A stretch of DNA of 64,000 nt from Desulfomonile sp963700305. Lineage in GTDB: Bacteria; Desulfobacterota; Desulfomonilia; Desulfomonilales; Desulfomonilaceae. Numbering within the stretch: the first letter of the stretch is position 1; the number at the start of each line of letters is the position of its first letter. The notes beneath the pieces are model-generated. The model did not search any database, was not told where the DNA came from, and was given only the letters and a program-made list of their open reading frames with translations. The stretch is from NCBI GenBank assembly GCA_963700305.1, contig CAVOXB010000021.1, forward strand, positions 186,001 to 250,000, read 5' to 3'. A program made the translations under genes and the position numbers. Shown here piece by piece: positions 20,386 through 30,674 of the stretch.

Positions 20386-21903
20386 TTAGCCCGAATCGCA
20401 CAGGCACATCATCCTCCTTCGCGCTTCGAGAAGTATCTCGTTCGACGCATGCCCCCCAACCAGCCGAACGATAAGGTGTCGAGAGTGTGTGAGCACACGT
20501 CCCGGCGCCTTGATCAGCCAGAAGCGAATCGCCTTGAGACGACGATTTACCCAGCTTCCCCCCAATACCAAGCGCTTCATGGCCGAATTCAGATTGAACG
20601 CAAGAATCATGATCTGCCACCATGCGGCATTGGCTCCAAAAAGACCGGAAGGAAACTTCCCTCCTGCCAGGTCCTCCTTCATGATCGAATGCGCTTCTTC
20701 AGACTTCCCGCACCGGCCTCGATACCACCAGATGAGTTCATCGGCCGCACAGTCTCGGTTCGTCACAATGCCCGTAACCTTGTACTTCACTCTCCCCCAA
20801 TTCATGGTCTGAAACGGCAAACTCAGCTGATCATCCAGGCCGGGGAGGGCCTGCTGTTCGAGGGGTTCACGAATCGCAAGATACCGATACTCCGGACCGT
20901 GCTTCTTGCGCCCAGCCCACGTGGGCACGAAACAGACTTCAGCATACTCCTGGCACGTATCCACCAGCTTCCCCTTCAACTCTCGATACAAAGGCTGCCA
21001 ATCCTCGTCCGCTACATCTGCCACTGCTTGCCGATATGCCTCGTTCACCGGCGCTCCCACAGCGAAACCTCTGGTCCCGAATCGTTTATTTTTCCCCTCA
21101 GCGCAGTATTTGAGGAGATCCTCTTGATATCCTGCCGCATCCGAACGCAGATACACCGTCTTCACGCCAGAGGGCACAAACCCCAACGTTTGCTCGAATG
21201 CACGGAGAAGATCATAATTGGCGGGAACATTGCCGTCTCGGAATTCGCTGAACAGGATGAGTCGCTGCTCGGCCCAATAAAAGTTCAGCGGCTGATACGC
21301 CTTGTATTTCAGGTAACAATATTCCGCCTCCTTCTTGTGCGTCTGTGACACGGTTGCGTCCATGTCCACGGTAGCCGTGGTCTCCGGAGATTTCCTCTGC
21401 ATCTCTGCCGCAAAGCCCGCATTGCACTCGATCAAACCCATCAGATGCTCCGTGGGCCGGTGAATGAAAGCCTTATGGGGCTCCTTTTGCTTCTCCTGCT
21501 CGAAATCGTGAAAACACGCCAGCCACTCACGGATAATGGTCTCAGACGGCACTGTCCGGGTCCTTGCTTTGCGCCACCGTCTTCTCAGCGCCCGCTTTTC
21601 CGAACCCGTTCGACCATAGCCCTCAATCTCCCGAAGAAATCGACAGAACCCCTCGTCACTCTCCAGTACCCTGACATCGTCAACGCAGTCTCCTCCCGCA
21701 ACATTCAACCAGATCAGCGGCAGCGCCATCTGTTCGTCCGTCCAGCCCTGATTACCCTGACGAACCCGCACATGCTCGGATATGAGGCGCCCTAAACCCA
21801 TCGCATGAGCGAATTCCACGTATGCAGGCAGCCCCGCAAGCGCTGTGAGCCCCCCGTCTCTCTTTTCTATTTCATACTGGAATGGAAGAAGACCTTGTGC
21901 CAT
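20386..21903 (-). mobile_element. IS1380-family transposase, apparently intact
   Basis: DDE transposase of 505 residues from the ATG at 21903 (MAQGLLPFQYEIEKRDGG); upstream in-frame codons are not family-like. Diagnostic blocks are ALPLIWLNVAGGDCVDDVRV, VDMDATVSQTHKKEAEYCYL with the catalytic Asp of DMDAT, VYLRSDAAGYQEDLLKYC with the second Asp, and WWYRGRCGKSEEAHSIMKED with the Glu-bearing Y-x6-E signature. Length and motif order are normal, so the element may still move. It inserted just upstream of the fusion gene in the same orientation, where it could separate that gene from its promoter or supply a new one. Confidence 0.9.
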
Positions 21904-21960
21904 ACTCGCTTCACCTCGTTGGTGATAGATTCTTCGTGGTAAAAGCATTCTATCCCCCTG

Positions 21961-21986
21961 AAACCTCAGGGGCAACGAGGTTTTTT
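21961..21986 (+). terminator. Possible hairpin terminator upstream of the transposase
   Basis: AAACCTC (21961-21967) pairs with GAGGTTT (21977-21983), followed by T residues on the plus strand. It would block transcription leaving the element outward, since no plus-strand gene ends here. Confidence 0.4.
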
Positions 21987-22049
21987 ACTTTTCTTGACCC
22001 GCGATCTAGGTCGCAGAGTCATCCGGCGATGGATAGCTTTTGTGTCAGG

Positions 22050-22101
22050 GGCTTTCCAGCCTGCCTGTCCTAGAATGCCTAGAATGGCGGGCTGGAAAGC
22101 C
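22050..22101. repeat. Perfect 12-bp inverted repeat
   Basis: GGCTTTCCAGCC (22050-22061) and GGCTGGAAAGCC (22090-22101) flank a 28-bp loop in the 400-bp gap between the IS and the next kinase. Otherwise the gap 21904-22309 shows no gene. Confidence 0.55.
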
Positions 22102-22309
22102 TGTTCACTGTATGCTCAAACATCCTCCCGGCCAATTGATTCCCCTCTGCTGAATGTTGCCCAGAGAGGATCTCAATGCGACTATCCTGAACTGACCGAG
22201 TAAGAATGTTGTCGGATCGACCCAATGATTCTCTCTAAAGTGCTTTGGTCTCTCACTGCTAGATAGTATAAAGACAATTACTCCTCACAGTTGGAGTGTC
22301 GGAGATCAA

Positions 22310-24393
22310 ATGAAATATTCCGCATCTTCTGTTTCCGAGACCCACGATACAACGCCGACGCAGATCCGTCAGCTCTACGCACAAAGTAGACTGGCAATGG
22401 TGGGGGCATTTTGGGCGTCGGTGGTGCTGGTGTTTGTGTTCCGAACACGTAATTCAGCATGAGATTTTAATCATATGGTTTGTTTCTTACTCTGTTCTCC
22501 AAGTTCTTAGATATGCACTTGTATCCGCGTATGACCGAATCTCACCCGACGATTATTCAGTGCGCAAATGGGGCTGGTGGTTCAGCCTGACCACAGCATT
22601 GTCTGCCCTGCACTGGGGAATGGCTGGAGTTTTCTTTTTTGCGCCTGATTCCCCTGTGCATCAGGCCGTACTGGCAATATTCGTGGCTGGAATAAGTTGC
22701 GCAGTGACTGTGGTTTACGCGTATGTGACCATCAGCTATGTATCGATCTTATTATGTGCGCTTGGGCCGGCGTCGGCACGGTTTCTTTATGAAGGGAATG
22801 AAACCTCGGTAATTCTGAGAATGGCGGGATTGTCATTCGGAGCCGTCATGATTATCGCAGGGCGGCGATTGCATAACATAGTGATAGGAAATCTGACGCT
22901 CGGACTCGAGAAAAACGATCTGATTGATTCTCTGTCCGAACAGAAAAGCCAGACTGAGGGTTTCAACGGAAGAACTCAGAGAGGAAATCGCGGAGCGCAA
23001 ACGGGCGGAAGAAGCTTTACGGCATAGCGAAGAGCGCTACAAGGCAGTCGTGAACGATCAGACCGAACTGATTTGCCGTTTTCTACCTGACGGAACTCTC
23101 ACATTCGTTAATGAGGCTTGTTGCCGATTCATGAACAAAGAACCGGATCAACTTATTGGCCACAGTCTATTACCGTATGTGGTTTCCGAAGATCTGACAA
23201 GACTTCAGCAAACGATTTCCACGCTCACGCAATCCTCTCCTGTTGCGGCTTTAGAACACAGAGTGATTAAGTCGGACGGTGAAATTCGATGGATGCAACG
23301 GAGCGATCGCGCCATCTATGACGCCAATGGTCGCCTAGTCTAATTTCAGGTTGTCGGCAGGGACATAACGGAACGCAAAACTGCCGAAGAAGCGCTCAAA
23401 CAAAGCGAAGAAAAGTTCGGGTCCCTCGTCCAGACAATGAACGACGGAATCATCATCATTGATGAGAATGGTGTCATAGCGTATGTGAACGATAAGCTCT
23501 CGGAAATATGGAGTTATCCCAACTCCAATATAATAGGAAGACACTGCTGCGACTTCATGGAAGGCCCAGCCAAGAAACTTCTCGAATCGCAACTTGAGAT
23601 CGGAAGACAAGGTTTGCCCAATGTTTTCGAAATCCCTCTAGTTTCTGGAATTGGACGACGGGTGGAGTTAGGGGTCTCGGCCAAGCCGATTTTGGACGTG
23701 GATGGCAAATATGGAGGGAGCTTTGCTGTTGTCACGAACATCACGCGGCAAAAATATGCGGAAGCACAATTGATGGCTTCATTGAACGAAAAGGAGCTGC
23801 TTTTGCGAGAGATTCACCACAGAGTCAAGAACAATCTTCAGGTGGTATCTAGTCTGCTCAGGCTTCAGTCGCGCTATCCTAGTGACGACAAGTGCAGGGA
23901 AATGCTCGACCAAAGCCAGAACCGCATACAATCCATGGCCCTGATCCATGAAAAACTCTACCAGTCTAAGGAGTTGGGCAACATCAATTTAGAGGATTAC
24001 GTCAAGGCTCTCGCGTCTCATCTGTTTCAAGGCTTCGGGGCGGGCTGTCAAAGAATCAAACTGATCACTGAAATCGACGCAGTCTCGTTAACCATAGACA
24101 AGGCTATTCATTGCGGACTGCTCGCCAACGAGCTGCTTTCTAATTGTCTGAAGCATGCGTTCCCGCATGGAAAGGGAAGCACCATTAAGATGAGCTTTGC
24201 GTCGGACGACGGTCGGTTCAAATTCGTGGTTTCCGATGACGGAGTGGGGCTTCCCGGCGATTTTGAAGTGACAAACATCACCACCATGGGATTGCGCCTC
24301 GTAAACACCCTTGTCAACCAGCTCAAGGGGGAACTGAGATTCAAATCCGAAAACGGAGCTTGGTTTCAGATCATTTTCGGTGGTGCTGACTAG
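22310..24393 (+). pseudogene. Membrane PAS sensor histidine kinase (HisKA_2 type), multiply disrupted
   Basis: ATG at 22310 with GGAG upstream. A multi-helix membrane sensor (WASVVLVFVF, LPVHWG-type loop, AIFVAGISCAVTVVYAYV) is followed by two PAS domains and a HisKA_2 core (EIHHRVKNNLQVVSSLLRLQ) with ATP boxes NELLSNCLKHAFP and SDDGVGLPGDF. Lesions: a frameshift near 22445, another near 22955 before VSTEELREEIAERKRAEE, and TAA at 23341-23343 where GRLVEFQVVGRDITERK is expected. Three hits, one a substitution, argue for true decay. It is followed by an intact larger PAS kinase, possibly its functional replacement. Confidence 0.83.
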
Positions 24394-24676
24394 AAGACTG
24401 GTCACCCACAAACCCATCCCAGGGCCGAGGCGCTTTTCTAATAGGTAACGCGACGGGGAAAGAAGCCCGCGGCCGAACTGGTTTTTGCGAGCGATGCGAA
24501 GCAATCTCATTGGGTTGCTGTTGCAAGAGGGGAAGATTGCTTCGCCACTTTCGCTCCTTGAAATGACAATCCCGGTGTAAGTCAACGGCGATGAGCACTA
24601 AGTGTTTGTCCTTGACATTTGATGGCAAAACACACAAGAAAAGCAATCACCTGTTTTAGATGCGGGGAGGTGAGTC
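24394..24676. repeat. REP-like repeat, copy 2, in intergenic gap
   Basis: About 24474-24572 holds the family core (GCGAAGCAATCTCATTGGG and AGATTGCTTCGC) with imperfect ends (TTGCGAGCGATG, CTCCTTGAAATGACA). The rest of the gap shows no gene. Confidence 0.55.
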
Positions 24677-27502
24677 GTGAAGGACGACAATTTCCAAAAC
24701 CATTCAACTCAGGCCGATGAAGACACTGATTCCATCAACCTGAGCACTCTCCTAACCGCAGGAGTGACCCACTCGGGAAGCTTCGACATTTACAGCGATA
24801 TCCCGGGAAGCCCTTTCGATAAATTGGCTCAGGCTCTGCCCATTCCCGCAATACTGGTTGACGAACGATTCAATGTGGTATTGGCAAATCAAGCCTGCAA
24901 AATTATAAGCACCGATTATGAGAAGATATTGGGCGCACCTTTCGAGAGACTTCTCGGCGAAGAACCTACAGCTCGCAAAGCCCAAGACCTACTTGAAAAC
25001 GTTTTTGCCGGCCGAAAGCCTCAGACCTGCGAAGGCATGGTCCGGATCGAGGATGGGAAAATATGGGGACGTATGACATTTCGATCCGTTCGTATTATGG
25101 AAAACAGATTTGTGTTCGTCCTCATCGAAAATTTGAGCGCGGAAAAACGCCAACTGGTTGTCAACAAGAGAATCAACTACCAGCTGAAACAGGAAATTGC
25201 TCGGAGAGAACAGGCTGAACAAGGATTGGCCGAAAGTGAGAAAAAATTCCGGCAGGTAGTGGAAAGAGCTAATGACGTCATATATATAACCGATAGTAGT
25301 GGCATTTTTACTTTCATCAATCCTGTGGGTCTGAGGATCGGCGGGTACACCAAAGAAGAAATAATTGGCAGGCCTTACATAGACCTTATACCTCCCGAAT
25401 ACTCAAAAAAGGTTGGACGCTTCTACAAGACGCAATTGACTAAGAGATTGCCGGTCACCTATTACGAATTCCCTGTTCTGAAGAAGAAAGGCGGGACGCT
25501 ATGGTTGGGACAAAATGTCCAACTCCTGATTGAGGACGACAAAGTCACAGGATTTCAGGCAATAGCTAGGGACATAACGGATCGTAAAATAACTGAAGAA
25601 GCACTTCGGGAAAGCGAAATAAGATACAAGGACCTGTTCGAGAACGCCAACGATCTAATTTACACTCACGATCTGCAAGGGAACTACACGTCAGCCAACA
25701 GCAAGGGCAGCAGGATCGTCGGTTATACCCCGGCAGAAATGTTGGAACTTAATTTCAGGGACATTGTGGACCCTGCGTACTTGGCGATTACAGAAGAGAA
25801 CTTTCGTAAGAAAATCCAAAATGGTCTCGAAACCACAGGACCATATGAGGTGCTGGTTCGCGCCAAGGATGGTAGACCATTGTGGCTTGAAGTAACCTCA
25901 AGGATAATCAAAAGGCACGGTAAGCCGGTCGGAGTGCATGGAACAGCGAGAGATGTTACGGACCGGAAAATTGCTCAAGACCGCCTTCTTGAAAACGAGC
26001 GCTTTCTCGCCAGCGTATTCGCATGCATACAGGACGGGCTCAGTATTCTTGACAAGGACTTCAACATAATCCTTGTCAATCCGACGATCAAGCGCATGTT
26101 TCCAAACAGCGCCCCTTTTGTCGGCAAGAAATGCCACGAAGTCTACCAGCTCTGCAAGGAAGTGTGTGATCCCTGCCCAAGTCTCACGACAATAGAGACC
26201 GGCCAATCGTGCTATGCGGTGGTACCCAAACGAGGACAGGAAGGCCAAATGATTGGCTGGTTGAATGTCTATTCCTTCCCTCTCGTTGCGGCAACCGGAG
26301 AGCTGCAGGGTGTGATCGAATATATTCGGGACATTACTGAGCAGAAGCGCCTGGAAGAGCAACTCGGTCAGGCAGCGAAAATGGAAGCCATAGGCACTTT
26401 GGCCGGTGGCCTTGCCCATGATTTCAATAACCTCTTGCAGATAGTTCTGGGATACGCGGACTTGCTTTTGCTTGGAAAAAGCAAAGAGGGGCAGGAGTAT
26501 CAGCGTGTGGCGGCCATACGCACCGCTGCACGACGGGGAAGCAACCTGGTCCAACGGATACTCACGTTCAGTAGAGGGGTCGAAACTAAACTGAGACCGG
26601 TTGATCTAAATTCCGAACTGAAGCAAATCGAGGATCTCCTCCACAGCTCCATTCCGAGAAAGATCGAAATAGAATTGCGCCTAACGGACGATCTGCGACT
26701 TATAAACGCGGATTCCACTCAAATAGAGCAAATCCTTCTCAATCTCGCTGTGAATGCCAAGCACGCGATGCCTGAAGGTGGAAAACTAATCCTGGAAACA
26801 AAAAATATCACTCTGGACGAAAAATATTGCAACACTTCCCCTGAGGCCAAGGCAGGGGATTACGTGCTGCTACTAGTCTCAGACACCGGACAAGGTATGG
26901 ACAAGGATGTGCTCGATCGCATTTTTGAACCGTTTTTCACCACGAAAAACCCCGGAGAAGGCACCGGCTTGGGTCTCTCAATGGTGTTCGGAATAGTAAA
27001 AAACCACGGGGGTTACATTTCTTGCCACAGCGAGCCAGGAATGGGAACTTCTTTTCATATGTATTTTCCTGCGATAGAGACACAGACTTGCTTCGATCCC
27101 GAGACTACAATGACAATGCCGGCATTCGGGACCGAGACTTTGCTCTTGGTGGACGATGAGGAACACATTAGGAATCTCGGAATTGAGCTTCTGGGTGAAG
27201 TAGGTTACAGAGTCATGACTGCGGGGACCGCTCGCGAAGCCCTAGAGATTTATCGCGAAAACAAGGACAAAATATCTCTGATAATTCTCGATCTTGTCAT
27301 GCCAGACATGGGCGGCCATGAATGCCTTGAAGAATTGTTGGCCATAAATCCCAAAGCAAAAGTGCTTATTGCCAGTGGCTACTCAGCGGATGGACCGCCG
27401 TCGGAGATCGGAAAAGGCGGTGCCAAGGAATTCGTCAGCAAGCCCTATAATTTAAAAGAGATTCTCCAAGCTATCAGAAGGGCTCTGGATTCGAATTCAT
27501 AG
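24677..27502 (+). CDS. Hybrid sensor histidine kinase: four PAS, HisKA, HATPase, receiver
   Basis: Intact 941-residue soluble kinase from the GTG at 24677, behind GGGAGGTG. Order: PAS near 50-150, PAS near 195-315, PAS near 315-440, PAS near 440-560, HisKA with phospho-acceptor His581 (LAGGLAHDFNNLLQIVLGYA), HATPase with QILLNLAVNAKHAM, DTGQGMD and GTGLGLSMV, and a C-terminal receiver with acidic DDEE and phospho-acceptor Asp872 (ILDLVMPDMGG). The fourth PAS has a Cys cluster (CKEVCDPCPS). No membrane helices, so it senses a cytoplasmic cue, perhaps redox. The terminal receiver implies a phosphorelay partner encoded elsewhere. Confidence 0.95.
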   Translation: MKDDNFQNHSTQADEDTDSINLSTLLTAGVTHSGSFDIYSDIPGSPFDKLAQALPIPAILVDERFNVVLANQACKIISTDYEKILGAPFERLLGEEPTARKAQDLLENVFAGRKPQTCEGMVRIEDGKIWGRMTFRSVRIMENRFVFVLIENLSAEKRQLVVNKRINYQLKQEIARREQAEQGLAESEKKFRQVVERANDVIYITDSSGIFTFINPVGLRIGGYTKEEIIGRPYIDLIPPEYSKKVGRFYKTQLTKRLPVTYYEFPVLKKKGGTLWLGQNVQLLIEDDKVTGFQAIARDITDRKITEEALRESEIRYKDLFENANDLIYTHDLQGNYTSANSKGSRIVGYTPAEMLELNFRDIVDPAYLAITEENFRKKIQNGLETTGPYEVLVRAKDGRPLWLEVTSRIIKRHGKPVGVHGTARDVTDRKIAQDRLLENERFLASVFACIQDGLSILDKDFNIILVNPTIKRMFPNSAPFVGKKCHEVYQLCKEVCDPCPSLTTIETGQSCYAVVPKRGQEGQMIGWLNVYSFPLVAATGELQGVIEYIRDITEQKRLEEQLGQAAKMEAIGTLAGGLAHDFNNLLQIVLGYADLLLLGKSKEGQEYQRVAAIRTAARRGSNLVQRILTFSRGVETKLRPVDLNSELKQIEDLLHSSIPRKIEIELRLTDDLRLINADSTQIEQILLNLAVNAKHAMPEGGKLILETKNITLDEKYCNTSPEAKAGDYVLLLVSDTGQGMDKDVLDRIFEPFFTTKNPGEGTGLGLSMVFGIVKNHGGYISCHSEPGMGTSFHMYFPAIETQTCFDPETTMTMPAFGTETLLLVDDEEHIRNLGIELLGEVGYRVMTAGTAREALEIYRENKDKISLIILDLVMPDMGGHECLEELLAINPKAKVLIASGYSADGPPSEIGKGGAKEFVSKPYNLKEILQAIRRALDSNS

Positions 27503-27603
27503 AGATTCGTTTCCAGGTCGGCACTAGTGGGGAAACGGTCCTGTGAAAATGAACGTCCTCCTCCCGTTGTTCGCGTGAACGGGAACTTGACTAAGGAGCC
27601 TTC

Positions 27604-29244
27604 ATGCTGAAACCAGGGAAAACATACAGAGAAGTATTCGAGTCTTTTCAGTGGCAAGTCCCCGAATTTTACAACATCGGCGTTGACATTTGCGACAAAT
27701 GGGCCGATGAGCCGGATCGCACGGCCCTGATTTACGAGGATCATGAGGGCCGAATCTCGGAGTATAAATTTGCTCAGTTGAAGCGTTTGTCCAATCAGTT
27801 GGCTAACGGGCTCAGAGCAAATGGAATACAAAGGGGAGACAGGATAGGCATCTTTCTCGGTCAATGTCCCGAGACCGCCATCACTCATATAGCAGCCTAC
27901 AAAATTGGGGCTGTGGCTATTCCGCTCTTCACATTGTTCGGAACGGATGCGCTGGAGTATCGCCTCTCCAATAGCGCTGCGTCAATGGTGGTCACGGACG
28001 CACCTAATCTGGCCAAATTACTAGAAATCAGGGGTAATCTCCCCGAGCTAAGACTTATTCTGGTGATTTCCGGTGAAACACCGGAGGGTGTGAATGATTT
28101 CTGGCAGCTTCTGGAAAAAGGTGCCGACCAGTTCCAGCCGGAAAAGACGCGAGCCGATGATCCAGCCCTTATCATATACACTTCCGGCACAACTGGGCCT
28201 CCAAAGGGGGCGCTTCATGCACATCGCGTTGTGCTTGGCCATTTGCCCGGAGTGGAATTTCCCCACAATTTGTTTCCAAAGGAAGGCGATCGATTCTGGA
28301 CTCCGGCTGATTGGGCGTGGATAGGCGGTCTGATAGACGTGCTTTTCCCAAGTTGGCATCATGGCGTGACTGTAGTAGCGCACAGAGCAAGGAAATTTGA
28401 CCCTGAAGAGGCCTTTCACGTCATTGCGAAGCACAAGATTCGGAATGCTTTTATGCCGCCGACCGCACTCAAGATGATGAGACAGGTTCCGAACCCGAGG
28501 GGTCGACACCATTACCAGATGCGGAGCATCGGGTCTGGAGGCGAAACGCTCGGATCAGAGTTGCTCGACTGGGGAAAGGAAGTGATGGGGCTAACCATCA
28601 ATGAGTTCTACGGCCAAACCGAGGTGAACCTCGTGGTGGGTAATTGCTCCGACGTTATGGAAATCAGGCCGGGTTCAATGGGAAGACCGATTCCAGGTCA
28701 TACAGTTGATGTGTTTGACCAGCAAGGAAATCCGGTTTCTGTAGGCGCTGTGGGGGAAGTGGCCATTAAGCGACCTGATCCGGTGATGTTCCTGGAATAC
28801 TGGCGCAATCCTGAAGCCACCAGAGAGAAGTACGTCAATGACTGGGCTCTGACTGGTGATCTCGCCAAAAGGGATTCTGACGGATATCTATGGTATGTGG
28901 GCAGGAAAGACGATGTTATCACGAGCGCCGGATACCGCATCGGCCCAGCTGAAATCGAAGACTGCGTCCTGAAGCATCCGTCAGTGAGTATGGTCGCGGT
29001 AGTTGGCAGTCCGGACAAGCTCCGCACTGAAATCGTCAAAGCATTCATAGTGCTAAAACCAGGGATTGCGGCAGGCGATGGATTGGCACGCGAAATACAG
29101 GATTTTGTCAAAACTCGCCTGGCAGCACACGAATTCCCGCGAGAGATCGAGTTCCTGCCTGAATTGCCCATGACAGCAACCGGGAAAATCATCCGAAAAG
29201 AATTGAGAAGAATGGAAGTGGAAAGGAAGTCCAGGATGGAATAA
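27604..29244 (+). CDS. AMP-forming acyl-CoA synthetase (medium-chain/acetyl-CoA synthetase-like)
   Basis: A 546-residue ANL enzyme that activates a carboxylic acid with ATP to acyl-AMP and then acyl-CoA. The ATG at 27604 has AAGGAG upstream. Signatures: P-loop YTSGTTGPPKGALHAH, NEFYGQTE for AMP binding, TGDLAKRDSDGYLWYVGRKD with the ribose-binding Asp and hinge, SAGYRIGPAEIE, and the C-terminal catalytic Lys in TGKIIRKEL. The WTPADWAWIGG block matches acetyl/medium-chain rather than long-chain synthetases. Substrate cannot be read from sequence; fatty, short-chain or aromatic acids fit a syntrophic anaerobe. Follows the kinase by 100 bp, with no sign of an operon. Confidence 0.93.
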   Translation: MLKPGKTYREVFESFQWQVPEFYNIGVDICDKWADEPDRTALIYEDHEGRISEYKFAQLKRLSNQLANGLRANGIQRGDRIGIFLGQCPETAITHIAAYKIGAVAIPLFTLFGTDALEYRLSNSAASMVVTDAPNLAKLLEIRGNLPELRLILVISGETPEGVNDFWQLLEKGADQFQPEKTRADDPALIIYTSGTTGPPKGALHAHRVVLGHLPGVEFPHNLFPKEGDRFWTPADWAWIGGLIDVLFPSWHHGVTVVAHRARKFDPEEAFHVIAKHKIRNAFMPPTALKMMRQVPNPRGRHHYQMRSIGSGGETLGSELLDWGKEVMGLTINEFYGQTEVNLVVGNCSDVMEIRPGSMGRPIPGHTVDVFDQQGNPVSVGAVGEVAIKRPDPVMFLEYWRNPEATREKYVNDWALTGDLAKRDSDGYLWYVGRKDDVITSAGYRIGPAEIEDCVLKHPSVSMVAVVGSPDKLRTEIVKAFIVLKPGIAAGDGLAREIQDFVKTRLAAHEFPREIEFLPELPMTATGKIIRKELRRMEVERKSRME

Positions 29245-30053
29245 TGTGCCGCTTAAATTGCGGCTGCGAATGTGTCAAGACCACCCGGATGTTTGACGCT
29301 TAGGCAATAAAGAGGAGCCCTCCCCATGTTATTCTCGCCTGTTTGTATTCTCAGATTATTCATCGCCCTCGTTATTGTTCTTGCAGAGTACCCTTATGCT
29401 GCAGGTGCAGACAAGAATGAGGAGCTGATAAAAGCCGCTCGGTCGGGTCAACTGAACGAAGTCACGAATCTCTTGAACAGTGGCGCTGATATCAACACAA
29501 AGGATCGGGAGGGCTGGACCGCCCTGATGTGAGCTGCCATGGATCGCCGCCTTGACATGGTGAAGCTTCTGCTGGACAGAAGAGATATTGACCTGAACGT
29601 AAGAGACGATGAAGGCAGGACTGCCCTGGATTATGTGACGGGTAGAGGCCTGGAGGATACGGAGGCCCTGCTGAGAACCCGCGGAGCCCAAACAGAGGAA
29701 GAATTGGAGACTGCAAAATTGGGAGACCTTGTATTGCGCAGAGGGGATGAATTGTTTTTGCGATTGAAGGATGGGGAGATAGTCTCCAGGAAAAACAGGC
29801 CAAAAGACGAAGATGGATACTCTGATGCTAGCGGCGATACGAATGTCACCTATTACTTTCATGGGCTTATTTCACCGTGGTTCGTAGTTAAAAAGAGCTA
29901 TTACGAAAGCGGCGGCACTCAGTTCATCAGCCGGGACGCGGGAGCAATCAAAAATGTCTATGGTAATTCGAAGTTTTCGCCGGACAAAACGCACTTTCTC
30001 GTGCTTGGTTCCCCTTGCGAGAGCCCGTGCGACGTGGAGATCTGGAAGTTAAA

Positions 30054-30674
30054 TTACCCCCGGCAAAGCCGGGGGCATATTCCTGTTAGCCCCCCAAGGG
30101 GGTCAGCTCATGAGTCCCCTGAAGGGGACGGGTCGTCGTCAGAAAGCCAGTTCAGTTGATCGAGCCTTGCGTCTTTGGCGTCCTGCTCGCGAATGTACTT
30201 CCTTACAGACTCTTCGTCCAAACCCACTGTTGAGACATAGTAGCCACGAGCCCAAAAGCTCTCTCCTGCAAAGTTCCGCTTTCTCGCTGTGAAATTCCTT
30301 GCAATGGAGATCGCACTCTTGCCTTTGATGTACCCGATCACGTTGGACACAGCAAACTTGGGTGGAATACTCATGCACACATGGACATGATCCGAGCACA
30401 GATGTCCTTCCACTATCTGGGACTCCTTTTGGCGAGCCAACTCATGAAATATCTCTCCCAGGTATTTCCGAAGGGAACCGTAAATCTGCTTTCTCCGGCG
30501 TTTGGGAATGAAAACCACATGATACTTGCAATCCCACTTCGTGTGATTTAGGCTCTTATAGTCTTTCATGAAAACCTCCCAGAATTGAAATTTGGTGTGT
30601 TCCGGGAGGTTGCCTCTTACTGCCTCACACGGTCAAACCTTGGGGAGTCTCCCCGGCAAAGCCGGGGGCTTACC
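30054..30674. mobile_element. IS200/IS605-type element inserted in ankyrin gene
   Basis: About 617 bp bounded by TTACC on both sides (30054-30058 and 30670-30674). Each end has the same hairpin, GGC-AAA-GCC extended by C/G runs (30057-30075 and 30651-30667), as expected for single-strand transposons that recognise subterminal hairpins. Removing 617 bp rejoins the ankyrin frame (KLN to TIFWLSG). No tnpB is present. Confidence 0.85.
30108..30569 (-). CDS. tnpA: IS200/IS605-family transposase TnpA
   Basis: A 153-residue Y1 HUH transposase that cuts and joins single-stranded DNA ends. It has the metal-binding HUH motif (DHVHVCMSIPPK), the catalytic Tyr helix (YYVSTVGLDEESVRKYIREQ) and the family N-terminus (NHTKWDCKYHVVFIPKRRRK). 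Start at the ATG at 30569. Length and motifs are complete, so it is probably functional. It reads opposite to the host ankyrin gene. The C-terminal tail (DDDPSPSG) is coded over a GTCCCC/GGGGAC hairpin. Confidence 0.95.
   Translation of the reverse strand: MKDYKSLNHTKWDCKYHVVFIPKRRRKQIYGSLRKYLGEIFHELARQKESQIVEGHLCSDHVHVCMSIPPKFAVSNVIGYIKGKSAISIARNFTARKRNFAGESFWARGYYVSTVGLDEESVRKYIREQDAKDARLDQLNWLSDDDPSPSGDS

Noticed and set aside
20449..21348. 299-codon plus-strand frame inside the IS1380 transposase
   Set aside because: Antisense shadow of an intact transposase.
29530..29532. TGA in the large ankyrin gene as a selenocysteine codon
   Set aside because: Ankyrin repeats usually have Trp or another non-redox residue at this place in ALMxAA, and no hairpin follows; a Trp-to-stop change is simpler.
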